Shown: in pieces, positions 56,001-64,000 of the stretch
Numbering within the stretch: position 1 is the first letter of the stretch
How the letters are laid out: every line of letters begins with the position of its first letter
Notes under the pieces: generated by a model
Databases searched by the model: none
What the model was told of the DNA's origin: nothing
Seen by the model: the letters and a program-made list of their open reading frames with translations, nothing else
Program-made: the position numbers and the translations under genes
Source: Neoarius graeffei
Lineage: Eukaryota > Chordata > Actinopteri > Siluriformes > Ariidae
Direction of reading: 5' to 3'
Assembly: GCF_027579695.1 (NCBI RefSeq)
Contig: NC_083583.1
Coordinates: forward strand, 22,371,599-22,435,598
DNA: 64,000 nt

Positions 56001-57258
56001 TAAAAATCATGGAGGCCATACAAAGTACAACCCCAATTCCAAAAAAGTTGGGACGCTGTGTAAACTGTAGATAAAGTCAGAATGCGATAATTTGCAAAAC
56101 ATGGAAACCCTATTTTTCATTGAACATAGTACAAAGACAACATTTCACATGTTGAAACTGAGAAACTTCATTGTTTTTTGAAATATATATGCTCATTTTG
56201 AATTTGATGTCAGCAACACATTTCAAAAAAGTTGGGACAGGGGCATATTTACCACTGTGTTGCATCACATCTACTTTTAACAACACCCGGTAAACGTTTG
56301 GGAACTGAGGAGACCAAATGCTGTAGTTTTGAAAGAGAAATGTTGTCCCATTCTTGCCAGATGTACAATTTCAGTTGCTCAACAGTTCGGGGTCTCCTTT
56401 ATCTTATTTTGCACTTCATAATACACCAAATGTTTTAAATGGGATACAGGTCTGGACTGCAGGCAGGCCAGTTTAGCACTCAGACTCTTTTCTGTGCTTA
56501 CTCTAGGACCCAAATTGTTTTAGCGAAAAGTGCTAAAGACTCAAATTTTTCTTTAGCAATTTCGCTTAGCAAGAAACGCTAAAAGAACAATTTTCTTTTT
56601 AGCAAAGTAATTTTTTTTAGCAAGATGTGTTATACTTCTAAATGTTTCTTGCACTGACATAATATTGAAAAATGAATTGTTATTGTAGTTTGTTGGTGTT
56701 TCAATAGTGTTTGCAAGCTTGTTTCCTGCCTTTGTCTTTCCATGTTCTTGATTTATGTTCATAGCATGCTTATTTATTCTTGAATCCTCTTATTTTGATC
56801 ATTTCATCAACTGTATATATGTAATGAAATTGTGTGTTTAATTTAACCCACTTAATCTGGTTTACGGAGTCCATATTTTTCATTATAATTATATCTAACA
56901 TCTGGTGTGATGTGCTTTGCATTCTTTGGTATCTATGCACCTTTTAGCCCTTAGTCACCCTCTGTAGTATGCTGTCTGGCTGTGTAACATAACTGCATGG
57001 TGAGTGGCTTCCAACTCTATCAGGGATTTATCACATTTCATATTAACTGCTCATACAAACTTAAGCTTCATCTGCCATGGTTTGGGAGTTAGAGGCCATT
57101 TAGAGGTCCATGGTAACCCAAGGTCATGTATAAATTTGAACTGGCCAAGTTGGCCTGGCCAACATCAGTGGCTGGCCTTGCTAATATTAATTTTATTTTT
57201 TCAAAATTCTATTTTAATGTCTCAACCACTGGTATTGCCGTGTGTGTTTTCATTATTG

Positions 57259-57305
<47 letters not shown>

Positions 57306-60300
57306 AAATTGGGATTGTGTGTGTTCATGATTGAGATGCGTGTGTGTGTGTGTATAATTGGGATCCGTGTGTGTGTTTAGGGGGAGGGGGGTGTCTTTAT
57401 GGGTAGGATGAAGGGAGCTCAGGGAGTTAAAATCAATGGTTGTTTCTTATAAATTAATCTCATAACCCAAATATAATGATGTTCACCATTAATTTCTCAA
57501 ATGAAACACTTGCAGTCAAAACTTTGAACCATGTGCGTCAAAACGCTCTGAAAACAAAGTACACTTGGTCGATATATCCTGGTTCATCTGTGAGTTCTTC
57601 CAAAGCTCTGTCAGGGTTGATATTATGTAGAAAATACATCTTTAGATTAGAATGGTTATATCGCGTTTTTATCCCTAACTGAGAAAGCTAACAGAGTGTT
57701 CTGTTATCTCACTTTTTAGATAAGTTTTTGTCATACGTAAAGTCAGATAATTTATTTTAAACAAACCTCGCTATAATCTTGTTCACTAATGAGCGAGAAT
57801 GGAGCACTTGCATGTGACGCCACAGCCGATCCAGATTGTGACAGACGCCATCGTGTCGGTCAAACGCCATATTCCGCCTTCTACTTCTACTTCTGGTTCT
57901 ACTTCTGCTTTTACTTCTACCTTTTCTTCTGGAAAACCCTACTATATACAATTCTACTACAACGGCTGCGGCTACAAGCTCTCCCTACCTGTGCACGTTT
58001 ATGTTTTTTGTGTGTATTTTTGCGTGTTGTTCGTCTGTACCGGACTTCAATATCCACTACAACCGTATGGACTTACTGGACATTGGTTTCCAGCAGAAAA
58101 TGACGGTTTGTAGCTATTTCCATCGCATGCACAACATTCCGGACGAGAAAAAAAAAAAAAAAACATTCCGGGCGAGACCAGCGGGGTCTCCGTGGATTGT
58201 TATTGGAAGCAAAGCGAAGGAGGCGGCGCCGGGAGCAGAAGCAAAAGCGAGGCTACAGGCAGAGCCGGCCTGTTGACTAAGCTCAGAAAACAGCTACTCA
58301 AACCTCCACTGCCAAGCCTCTACCTCTCCAACGCCAGATCCATGTAAACAAGACGGACGATTTGGAATTACCTTATTCTATTCTATAATCGGCTGGTCAG
58401 TGCTATACTCAATACTTAAGTGACTTACCCATTCAATGAGGATTATTTTCTTGTTTACAAGATGCCACATCTGAGTCGCTGACAAATCCTGAATTTCTGT
58501 AAAGAAAACTGTCCAGAGATTTATAAGCACGCAGTGCTTCACCACTGAACAGCGAGGGAAAGTTGATGAGGTAATCATACACGTCCGGGTATTCCGCTGG
58601 CAGTTCAAAATCCGGTCGTGAAAACTCCGTCCGGTAAGCCATAAGGGTCACAAATCTGTAGATCGTTTATTTTAGACATATATCTAGTTATCTGTTCATT
58701 AGAAAAATGAGCCGTGTAGTCCGTCGGTTGAAATTGATCCATTCTGTACACGAGTGCAGCAGTATTCAGCGGTGTTTTTGACCGACAAGATGGGGGTTGT
58801 GTACTTTCCGGTCACGTGACTGCAAGATCTCTATTGCTGACATTATCAGCGCAACTCGGAAATTGATCATTTTATATGTAAGGCCCGATGCTATTGGAAG
58901 ACGTAATTTGCGGTCAACCAATAAGAAGCTTCGAAATTCGGGGGTGTTGGTTATAAATCAAAACATCGAAGATGGACACGAAAGGTACTATTTATCTTGA
59001 GAAATCGCAATTGTTTGCTGGATTTTGCTTAAACTTTAAATGACTTTCGCATAAAATGCGAATACAGATGATTTTCTTTTCGCAAATTGGAATAAAACTT
59101 TGCAATTTGCAGACGTGCGAGCAGCTAGCGTGAGCCCAGCTTTTACTATGGAGCCATGCAGTTTTAATATGTGCAGAAAGCGGTTTGGCATTGTCTTGCT
59201 GAAAGAAGAAAGGCCTTCCCTGAAAAAGATTTTGTCTGGATGGCAGCATATTGCTCTGAAACATGTATATATCGTTCAGCATTAATGATGCCTTCCCAGA
59301 TGTACAAGCTACCCATGTCATGTGCACTAATGCACCTTCATACCATCACAGATGCTGGATTTTGAACTGTGCACTGATAACAAGCTGGATTGTCCCTCTC
59401 CTCTTTAGCCTGGAAGATGTGGTGTCCATGATTTCGAAAAAGAATTTCTACTTTTGACTCGTCAGACCTCGGGACAATTTTCCACTTCGCCTCAGTCCAT
59501 CGTAAAAGAGCTCGGGCCCAGAGAAGGCACCGGTGTTTCTGGATATTGTTTATATCTGGTTTTAACTTGCATTTGTGGACGCAGTAATGAACTGTTTTCA
59601 CAGAAAATGGTTTTCTGTAGTGTTCCTGAGCCCATACAGTGATTTCCACTACAGACACACGTCTGCTTTTAATGCAGTGTCGCCTGAGGGCCTGAAGATC
59701 ACAGGCATCCAATGTCAGTTTTCAGCCTTGTCTCTTGCATACAGAGATTTCTCCAGATTCTCTGAATCCTTTAATGATATTATGTACCATAGATGATGTG
59801 ATCCCCAAATTCTTTGCAATTTTACATTTGAGGACCATTATTCTTAAATTGTTGCACTGTTTGCCCACGCAGTCCTTCACAGAGTGGTGAACCCCTCCCC
59901 ATCTTTACTTCTGAGAGACTCTGCCTCTCCGGGATGCTCTATTTATACCTAATCATGTTACTGACCTGTTGTCAATTAACCAAATTAGGGTTTTTTTTTT
60001 TTTTAGCATTACACAACTTTTTCAGTCATCTATTGCCCCTGTCCCAGCTTTTCTGAAATATGTTGCTGACATCAAATTCAAAATGAGCACATATTTTTCA
60101 AAACCAATAAAATTTCTCAGTTTTAACATTGTTGTTGCTGTACTATTTTCAATGAAATATAGGGTTTCCATGATTTACAAATCTTCATATTCTGTTTTTA
60201 TGTACAGTTTACACAGTGTCCCAACTTTCTTGGAATCGGGTTTGTATTAGATGTAGTAGTTTTTGTTGTGGGGTGTACTCATTTTTTGCACCACCCTAAT

Positions 60301-60677
60301 TTGAGTAAAACTGAAAAATGTGTAATCTAAATTTATATTATTAACCTTACTTTCACATAAGTTAAACAGATGTTATATTAAACTTTGTCTTTTCAACATT
60401 TTGGAAATTGTGTTCATTGAGATATTGTTTAAAATGTTACTTTTCAAAAGGGGGTGTACTCATTTACGCTGAGCACTGTATATTTCCTGGTCACCACTGA
60501 AACAGTAGATGTTACTTTTTCATAATAATCAATACAGGATGCTCAAAGGGGTTTTCTTTTCTTTAAATTAACATATGAATTATCTGTTTGCAGGGACCGG
60601 ATGGAATAGAGTACCTTCTGATCCCTGTGGACGCAGGAACTCTTACAGACTTCCTAGAGAAAGAGGATGTGGAGTAA
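41044..60677 (+). CDS. orc2: Origin recognition complex subunit 2 (Orc2), 16 coding exons
   Basis: Subunit of the six-protein complex that marks replication origins and loads MCM helicase. Exons: 41044-41140, 44944-45087, 45227-45313, 46079-46171, 46294-46325, 46431-46488, 47451-47632, 47771-47869, 47958-48067, 48198-48330, 51447-51543, 51678-51824, 52013-52184, 54211-54272, 54435-54553, 60594-60677. Every junction is GT/AG with matching phase; the sum is 1716 nt, 571 codons plus stop (human ORC2 is 577, from memory). The N-terminal third is acidic, low-complexity and Ser/Pro-rich (exon 7: [20 protein letters not shown]). The conserved AAA+-like core begins near residue 265 ([44 protein letters not shown]). 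The nucleotide-binding loop is the usual degenerate Orc2 form. The winged-helix end carries [20 protein letters not shown] and [20 protein letters not shown]. No lesions. The last exon is separated from the rest by a 6 kb transposon nest. Confidence 0.97.
41269..42884 (+). mobile_element. LINE 3' fragment in orc2 intron 1, split by a repeat
   Basis: 5'-truncated ORF2 end of the same LINE as at 20394. [17 protein letters not shown] lies at 41339-41392. After an inserted repeat (41393-42346) come [19 protein letters not shown] and [17 protein letters not shown] frameshift near 42580 precedes [20 protein letters not shown] and [17 protein letters not shown]. It ends gagcagccaaaagaagaag. A 14 bp duplication atttaaccatgata flanks it at 41255-41268 and 42885-42898. 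Inactive. Confidence 0.9.
41393..42346 (+). repeat. Teleost interspersed repeat nested in LINE
   Basis: About 950 bp beginning tcaggtcaagtttgtttgta, tagcgcttttaacaatagac and ending near actaaacagatatgttttca, gcctagacttaaatgctgag. A possible 5 bp duplication gatag lies on both sides (41388-41392, 42347-42351). Removing it restores the LINE reading. Its first 190 bp match the fragment at 27093. No coding capacity seen. Confidence 0.7.
42910..43081 (+). mobile_element. Second, very short LINE insertion
   Basis: The last 170 bp of the same LINE ([19 protein letters not shown], then [19 protein letters not shown], ending gagcagccagaagaagtagt). It has its own 12 bp duplication agtcattgaatt at 42898-42909 and 43082-43093. 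It inserted next to the first LINE copy, so this is not a tandem duplication of that copy. Confidence 0.88.
43200..43475 (-). repeat. Old SINE-like repeat
   Basis: Reverse-oriented diverged copy: ggtcagggtcgaggtggatc, ttttcagaggtgggaggaaa, gaacgtgcaagtctcggcac, ending with a head complement (tcgaaccactgtgccactcc). No duplication found. Confidence 0.65.
43645..43985 (-). repeat. tRNA-derived SINE, tail type C (complete)
   Basis: Reverse-oriented. The LINE-like 3' end (complement of gggcagccgaaagaag) lies at the left and the tRNA-like head at the right. A perfect 16 bp duplication caaatgctctgacaat at 43629-43644 and 43986-44001 proves that head, body and C tail moved as one unit. Confidence 0.92.
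44187..44550 (-). repeat. tRNA-derived SINE, tail type A
   Basis: Full-length copy with minor deletions and a perfect 13 bp duplication ccatttttgttgt at 44174-44186 and 44551-44563. It lies in orc2 intron 1. Confidence 0.92.
45530..45910. repeat. Decayed repeat-like stretch in orc2 intron 3
   Basis: Contains gtacagatccttgaggtatg, ccagtcattagc and a purine-rich gaggagcttagagacatcag run, resembling decayed fish retroelement sequence. Class and borders not determined. Confidence 0.35.
46661..47350. mobile_element. PIF/Harbinger-like MITE (690 bp)
   Basis: Terminal inverted repeats ggctacgtttacattagacc (left) and gcccatgtttacattagacc (right, other strand). TTA lies at both borders (46658-46660, 47351-47353). 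The interior is GC-rich with no transposase. Located in orc2 intron 6. Confidence 0.85.
48331..49513. other. orc2 intron 10, left part, with CCAAT palindrome
   Basis: No gene. The inverted repeat ctctgattggctg / cagccaatcagag (48420-48432 and 48447-48459) is followed by a GC-rich segment (atggccgcgcccgcatcgg). Near 49260-49340 a gagcagtctagagcgctgtcc ... aggtttgaatcctgg stretch has tRNA-like box A/B spacing and may be a decayed SINE head. Confidence 0.4.
49514..51083 (-). mobile_element. Tc1-like transposon, nearly complete (1570 bp)
   Basis: Perfect terminal inverted repeats starting cagtggtgcttgaaagtttg at both ends, with TA at 49512-49513 and 51084-51085. Inner repeats gtgagtggcaaaagtatgtg recur. 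It carries one transposase gene on the - strand (next entry). The family is abundant in teleosts and also known from lampreys (from memory). It sits in orc2 intron 10. Confidence 0.95.
49728..50735 (-). pseudogene. Tc1/mariner transposase, frameshifted
   Basis: DDE transposase that would cut and paste at TA sites. The C-terminal frame (50264-49728) holds [19 protein letters not shown], the second catalytic Asp in [11 protein letters not shown] and the Glu in PIEMLWKDL, ending GGHTRY. The middle frame (50418-50215) has the first catalytic Asp in [12 protein letters not shown], where the usual WTDE(S/T) Glu is Lys. The N-terminal helix-turn-helix part is in another frame with a small deletion near 50565. 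At least two frameshifts, one at about 50235-50240, make it inactive. Confidence 0.9.
52331..52630. mobile_element. PIF/Harbinger-like MITE, family 2, copy 1 (300 bp)
   Basis: Terminal inverted repeats agcctaggtcacaaccggac (left) and agcctcggtcacaaccggct (right, other strand) with TAA on both sides (52328-52330, 52631-52633). No coding. Located in orc2 intron 13. Confidence 0.85.
53575..53868. mobile_element. PIF/Harbinger-like MITE, family 2, copy 2 (294 bp)
   Basis: Same family and orientation as 52331-52630, over 90% alike by eye, but flanked by TTA (53572-53574, 53869-53871). Different 3 bp duplications prove two independent insertions in the same intron rather than a segmental duplication. 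Confidence 0.87.
55052..56026 (+). pseudogene. Tc1 transposase of the outer element, broken
   Basis: From [19 protein letters not shown] the N-terminal helix-turn-helix domain ([19 protein letters not shown]) and GRPRKL linker motif are intact. The first catalytic Asp lies in LWSDETKI, the second in the diverged FQHDMTKHAS region, and the Glu in [11 protein letters not shown]. The frame shifts near 55500 and again near 55740. The native start is absent: upstream of residue K the sequence is an inverted copy of the gene's own 3' end. It ends GGHTKY at the inner insertion. Confidence 0.88.
57261..57299. repeat. (GT)n microsatellite
   Basis: About 18 GT units followed by tatatata, with a shorter GT tract at about 57340-57355. 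Confidence 0.92.
57790..58347 (+). mobile_element. LINE-like 5' fragment
   Basis: A frame near 58200-58345 reads [20 protein letters not shown] then [14 protein letters not shown]. That matches the conserved start of the endonuclease ORF of L2/CR1-type LINEs (basic stretch, then PPLPS...L.NARS). It stops within the first 50 residues of the endonuclease, so only the 5' end is present. A run of 16 A's at 58149-58164 interrupts the leader. Confidence 0.55.
58380..58760 (-). pseudogene. Fragment resembling a transposon-borne SWIM/YqaJ-type gene
   Basis: On the - strand a first-exon-like frame [20 protein letters not shown] ... [17 protein letters not shown] is followed, after a one-base shift, by [20 protein letters not shown] and [21 protein letters not shown] associate this motif order with proteins carried by some fish DNA transposons together with SWIM and YqaJ domains, but that is from memory. 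The downstream domains are absent. Confidence 0.4.
59141..59975 (-). pseudogene. Tc1 transposase of the inner element, N-terminal two-thirds
   Basis: On the - strand, [40 protein letters not shown], then the first catalytic Asp in [23 protein letters not shown], a stop in the SVMVWG region, and FQQDNAKP with the second Asp. The coding sequence breaks at about 59141. The C-terminal remainder lies at about 56400-56490 beyond the inserted segment. Multiple stops and frameshifts. Confidence 0.85.
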
Positions 60678-60985
60678 TCAGGGCAGAAAAAGATAACGAG
60701 TACTGTTTTGATAACTGGCCACCTCTCTTTAGATACTGTTTACTGCACCAATTTAATGTGGATATGCAGCAATAAGCTGGCACAAATCACCATAGTGCAT
60801 GCTGTGTAGTTCACAGGTTCAGTAGGACAAAACCAGACGTGACTTCAATCTTCAGGCACTGTAGAAGTCCAACTGAAATGAGGCAGCTCTCAAATACTTC
60901 AAGTACTGAACTCGAAACTTAAATCATACACACTTTTTGTACACAGTTATGTATAGATCTGTAATAAATATGATGCATTGCAATT
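60678..60985 (+). other. orc2: orc2 3' untranslated region and poly(A) signal
   Basis: Follows the stop at 60675-60677. The single AATAAA at 60963-60968 gives a 3'UTR of about 310 bases. A reverse-strand AATAAA (tttatt at 60984-60989) starts 16 bases further on. Confidence 0.75.
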
Positions 60986-61081
60986 TATTTACATATAAAA
61001 ATATGTTCAGTAAATATACATTTAAATTCACAGGGTTATTCCTGCAGTATAATAAGACATATACAAGTAACTTGGTAACAA

Positions 61082-63068
61082 TCAGCTGCTAAACAGGAAA
61101 TGCTGAATTAACATCAGGAATAGCAATACAGCCAGAAGCCATGGAGTTTTTTTTTTTAACACGCCTGTAAAAAGCTGAGTTTACTGATAATTTCTCTGTG
61201 AAGCTCTTTTTAAGCCTTCATGTATACACTATGGTCAAAAGTTTGAGGACACCTAGCAATCAACACCCATATGGGAGTCTCGTATCATCTCTAGCCACTT
61301 TATCCTGTTCTGCAGGGTCGCAGGCAAGCTGGAGCCTATCCCAGCTGACTACGGGCGAAAGGCGGGGTACACCCTGGACAAGTCGCCAGGTCATCACAGG
61401 GCTGACACAGACAACCATTCACACTCACGGTCAATTTAGAGTTGCCAGTTAACCTAACCTGCATGTCTTTGGACTGTGGGGGAAATCGGAGCACCTGGAG
61501 GAAACCCATGCGGACAACATGCAAACTCTGCACAGAAAGGCCCTCACCGGCCATGGGGCTCAAACCCAGACCTTCTTGCTGTGAGGTGACAGCGCTAACC
61601 ACTACACCACCATGCTGCCCCCATATGGGAGTCTTCCCCAAATTCTTGCCACACAGTTGGAAACACAATTGTATAAGCTTTCTGGGTATGTCGTAGCATT
61701 AGTTTCCCTTCATTGGAATTAAACTGATGAGAACAGATACTACACTTGATCTTAGTCCAAAGGTTCATTGGATTTAAGAGGCCCAAACATGTTCCAGCAT
61801 GACCGTGCCTCTGTGCACAATGCAAGTTCCATGAAGATTTGGTTTGTCAAGGATGGAGTGGAAGAACTTGTGTCCTGTGCAGAGCCCTGACCACAACCCC
61901 ACTGAACACTTTTGGGATGAACAGGAACACCAACTGCACCCCAGGCCTCCTCACCCAACCCAACACCTGACCTCAGTAATGCTCTTCTGGCTGAATGAAC
62001 CCATCTCCACAGCCACATTTCAAAATCTTATGGTAGCCTTCCCAGAAGAGTGGAGGTTATAATAACAGCAAAGGGAAGATTAAATCTAGAATGGGATGTG
62101 CACATGGGTGTGATGGTCAGATGTCCACATAATTTTGGTCATACTACAGCGTGGCTTTATAGACACATGCTGATGACAAATTAAAGGAGAAACAACTGAC
62201 TCTCCCATGCTGTGCAGGCATTTAATTATGTAGCTGTGGTTTAGTTCCCTTTGACCCCTTCCACCTGATCACATCTATCTAATGAAACATTTCTCTCTCA
62301 ATGGGAACGGTCTCTCTCAGAATGACTCCGCTCACATTCACAGGGCATGACGGTTCACTGAATGGTCTGATGGGTAGGAATACGATTTCAATTATGTGCT
62401 ATGTCCGTCATGCTCACCAGATCTCAACCCAGTTGAACACCTATGGGAGACTTTATAGTGATGTGTGAGATCAACCACACTCATCCTAACACCAGTTGAG
62501 GAATTATCTTTTGGAAGAATAGTGTTCATTCTTCCTGTGCAGCACTGAGGTTGTTAATGGTTGATAATTTTTTTTCCATTGATTTGCTACCTGTCTTGTA
62601 TTTGTTACCGAGCAAGGATTTTTTTTTTTAAATCAAAATGCTATTACATGTTGCTGGTTATTCTGTGTGGAGTAGTAATTAGCTCTAATTCAGTGGTGAG
62701 CAATTGGTATTTTCTCTTTATGTCTACTGTGACCTCTGAGTCTGTTCGCTGTAGCGCACTGAACAGTTTTCAGCTCCTCCATGTCCAGGTCCTTCAGCAG
62801 GAGCAGAACAGCTTCCAGAGTGTGACTCTATATACACACACACAATGTTTGAAATTACACTGAAATCATTAATGCTAATAACACATTTTGATTGTGAATC
62901 AGTTCCAATATTATACAAGGAAACTTTACACCTGCCAAGACTTTGCAAGCAGAAATTAGAAATGTTAAATATAGACTGACCTTTTTCTTCATGGAGGACC
63001 CTGTGTCTCGTGAAGATGAAAATTTCTCTCTAGGCATTGGCTTCATTCCCAACTGCGCATGGATTTTA
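61082..63068 (-). CDS. 3' end of an unidentified gene with a C-terminal membrane anchor
   Basis: Three minus-strand exons fit together in phase: 63068-62981 (KIHAQLGMKPMPREKFSSSR, DTGSSMKKK), 62827-62734 (SHTLEAVLLLLKDLDMEELK, TVQCATANRLR) and 61164-61082 (GVLKKKTPWLLAVLLFLMLI, QHFLFSS, stop). Acceptors are tttgtcttcag, gtatatag (weak) and ctttttacag; donors are aag|gtcagt and gag|gtcaca. The end is a hydrophobic segment of about 17 residues after a Lys cluster, typical of tail-anchored proteins in ER or mitochondrial outer membrane. I do not recognise the family. 5' exons would lie beyond the window. The A11 run coding the lysines is odd. Intron 62733-61165 holds a MITE and a SINE. Convergent with orc2; a minus-strand AATAAA at 60989-60984 lies about 95 bp past the stop. 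Confidence 0.5.
61227..62146. mobile_element. Tc1-type element, non-autonomous, split by a SINE
   Basis: Left end cactatggtcaaaagtttga after TA; right end (other strand) tagtatgaccaaaattatgt. The interior has a transposase-like relic SPDHNPTEHFWDEQE at about 61890-61930 and aagagtggaggttataataacagc near the 3' end. The SINE at 61281-61620 interrupts it. Confidence 0.75.
61281..61620 (-). repeat. tRNA-derived SINE, tail type A
   Basis: Copy with several short deletions. The tail lacks the usual (GATGA)n run. Perfect 14 bp duplication ccatatgggagtct at 61267-61280 and 61621-61634, inside the Tc1-type element. Confidence 0.92.
62320..62530 (+). mobile_element. Relic of a Tc1-like transposase C terminus
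   Basis: Contains the coding relic of SPDLNPVEHLWETL (tcaccagatctcaacccagt, tgaacacctatgggagac) with the third catalytic Glu, surrounded by decayed sequence. No terminal repeats found. Confidence 0.6.
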
Positions 63069-63234
63069 CTGAAGACAAAACAAAAAACATGACTCAAAGA
63101 TTGTTCACTAGTAATATTTTAGCAGCAAATTAGCTTGGCCTTGTATAAAAAGGACTGTCATTAAACTTGGCTTAGAGGAAAATAAATAACTAAAAAAAAA
63201 AAAATTTATACATAAAATTTTGACCACAGCATTA

Positions 63235-64000
63235 TTGTTGGTGCCAGACATGCTGGTCTGGGTATTTCTATAACTGCTGATCTCCTGGAATTTTCACACA
63301 CACAAGTTTCTAGGGTTTACTAAGAATGGTGTTGGAAAAAAACAAACAAAAAAACCCCCACATCCGGTAGGCAGCAGTTCTGCAGACAGAAACACCATAT
63401 TGATGAGAGAGGTCAATGAAGAATGGTCAGATTGGTTTAAGCTGATAGAAAGGCTACAGTAACTCAACCACTCTGTACCAACTTTGGTGAGCAGAAAAGC
63501 ATCTCAGAGTGCACAACACACCAAACCTTGGGGTGGATGAGCTACAACAGCAGAAGGCCATGTTGTGCTCCACTTCCGTCAGCCAAGAACAAAAACATTA
63601 GGCTGCAGTGGGCACATGCTCACCAAAACCAGACAGTTAAAGACTGGAAAAACGTAACCTGGTCTGATGAATCCTGATTTGTGCTGAGGCACAGACATGG
63701 TGGAGGCAGAATTTGGCACCAACAGCATGAATCCATGGACCCAATCTGCCTTGGGTCAACAGTCTAGGCTAGTGGAGGTGGTGTAATGGTGTGGGGAGTG
63801 GTTTTTTTGACACACTTTGGGCCCATTAATACCAAATCAATCAATCTCTTGAATGCCACAGCCTGTTTGAGTATTGTTGCTGACAATGTGCATCCCTTCA
63901 TGGCCACAATTTACCCATCTTCTAATGGCTACTTCCAGTGTAATAAATGCACCATGCCACCAAGCAAAGGCCATCTCAAACTGGTTTCATGAACATGACA
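63235..64000 (+). pseudogene. Decayed Tc1-like transposase, cut by the window end
   Basis: Order and wording of blocks (gtgccagacatgctggtctg, aactgctgatctcctggaat, ctacaacagcagaaggccat, agactggaaaaacgtaacct, gtaatggtgtggggagtgg) match a common fish Tc1-like family, 5' to 3' on +. The frame has many stops and indels, for example TGA after the first catalytic region (tctgatgaatcctgattt). It runs off the window before the third catalytic residue. Confidence 0.82.

Larger units (their letters stand above)
56491..59140. mobile_element. Composite insertion inside the inner Tc1
   Basis: Roughly 2.65 kb separating two halves of the inner transposon. Left part is AT-rich with repeated ttagca(a)/gctaaa words. 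The middle has GT microsatellites. 57790-58347 resembles a LINE 5' region, and 58380-58760 on the - strand resembles the first exon of a transposon-borne gene. Ends are not sharply defined and no terminal repeat was found, so it may be more than one insertion. Confidence 0.6.
56028..60244 (-). mobile_element. Inner Tc1-like transposon nested in the outer one
   Basis: Terminal repeats caaccccaattccaaaaaag (left) and caaacccgattccaagaaag (right, other strand), with TA at 56026-56027 and 60245-60246. Subterminal repeats (gcaacacatttcaaaaaagt / gcaacatatttcagaaaagc) also mirror. It is itself split by a segment of about 2.65 kb (about 56491-59140). A closely related terminus is widespread in fish. 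Confidence 0.9.
54645..60478 (+). mobile_element. Outer Tc1-like transposon with 407 bp inverted arms
   Basis: Ends cagtgctcagcgtaaatgag / same on the other strand, with TA at 54643-54644 and 60479-60480. The left arm 54645-55051 is the inverse of the right end (55853-56027 joined to 60247-60478, also 407 bp). The arm is far longer than the usual Tc1 terminal repeat and includes the last part of the transposase gene. The element is split by the inner transposon 56028-60244. It fills most of the last orc2 intron. Confidence 0.92.

Noticed and set aside
58001-58276. 91-codon frame with poly-Lys
   Set aside because: Crosses an A16 run in LINE leader sequence; better explained by the LINE-like frame [13 protein letters not shown].
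62561-62863. + strand 100-codon hydrophobic frame
   Set aside because: Overlaps, in antisense, the better-supported minus-strand exon at 62734-62827.

Overview
This is vertebrate nuclear DNA from a ray-finned fish. The evidence is intron-split genes with GT/AG junctions, teleost-style Tc1 and PIF/Harbinger-type transposons, a very abundant tRNA-derived SINE, many microsatellites, and two proteins that align residue by residue with vertebrate LDB1 and ORC2. The dominant SINE and Tc1 families suggest an ostariophysan, perhaps a catfish, but that is an inference from repeat content.

Layout: (1) 1-3.7 kb is upstream repeat-rich DNA. (2) 3.8-36.4 kb is ldb1 on the + strand: coding exon 1 at 3845-3872, a 24.8 kb first intron, ten further coding exons between 28648 and 35014, and a 3'UTR to about 36.36 kb. 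A GC-richer exon-like stretch ending in a splice donor at 22636/22637, inside intron 1, is a candidate alternative promoter/first exon. (3) 36.4-40.6 kb is intergenic and full of SINEs. (4) 40.6-61.0 kb is orc2 on the + strand: 16 coding exons (41044-60677) giving 571 codons plus stop. Its last intron holds a three-level nest of mobile elements. (5) 61.0-63.1 kb on the - strand carries three consistent exons of an unrecognised gene ending in a probable C-terminal membrane anchor. It converges on orc2 with almost overlapping poly(A) signals. (6) 63.2-64.0 kb is a decayed Tc1-like element cut by the window edge.

Ldb1 is a nuclear adaptor that dimerises and bridges LIM-homeodomain and LMO proteins; Orc2 is a subunit of the origin recognition complex. 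They have no known joint pathway and simply lie in tandem here.

At least 13 copies of one SINE family are present, most flanked by clear 7-15 bp target-site duplications. Related SINEs carry two other 3' tails, one of which matches the 3' end of a LINE also found here. Other elements are an almost complete but frameshifted Tc1 (49514-51083), a 5.8 kb Tc1 with 407 bp inverted arms, PIF/Harbinger-like MITEs with TAA/TTA duplications, Tc1-type MITEs, and LINE 3' fragments. The best leads for new biology are the unidentified tail-anchored gene, the snap-back Tc1, the tail-swapped SINEs, the start-stop uORF four bases upstream of the ldb1 start, and the candidate alternative ldb1 exon.
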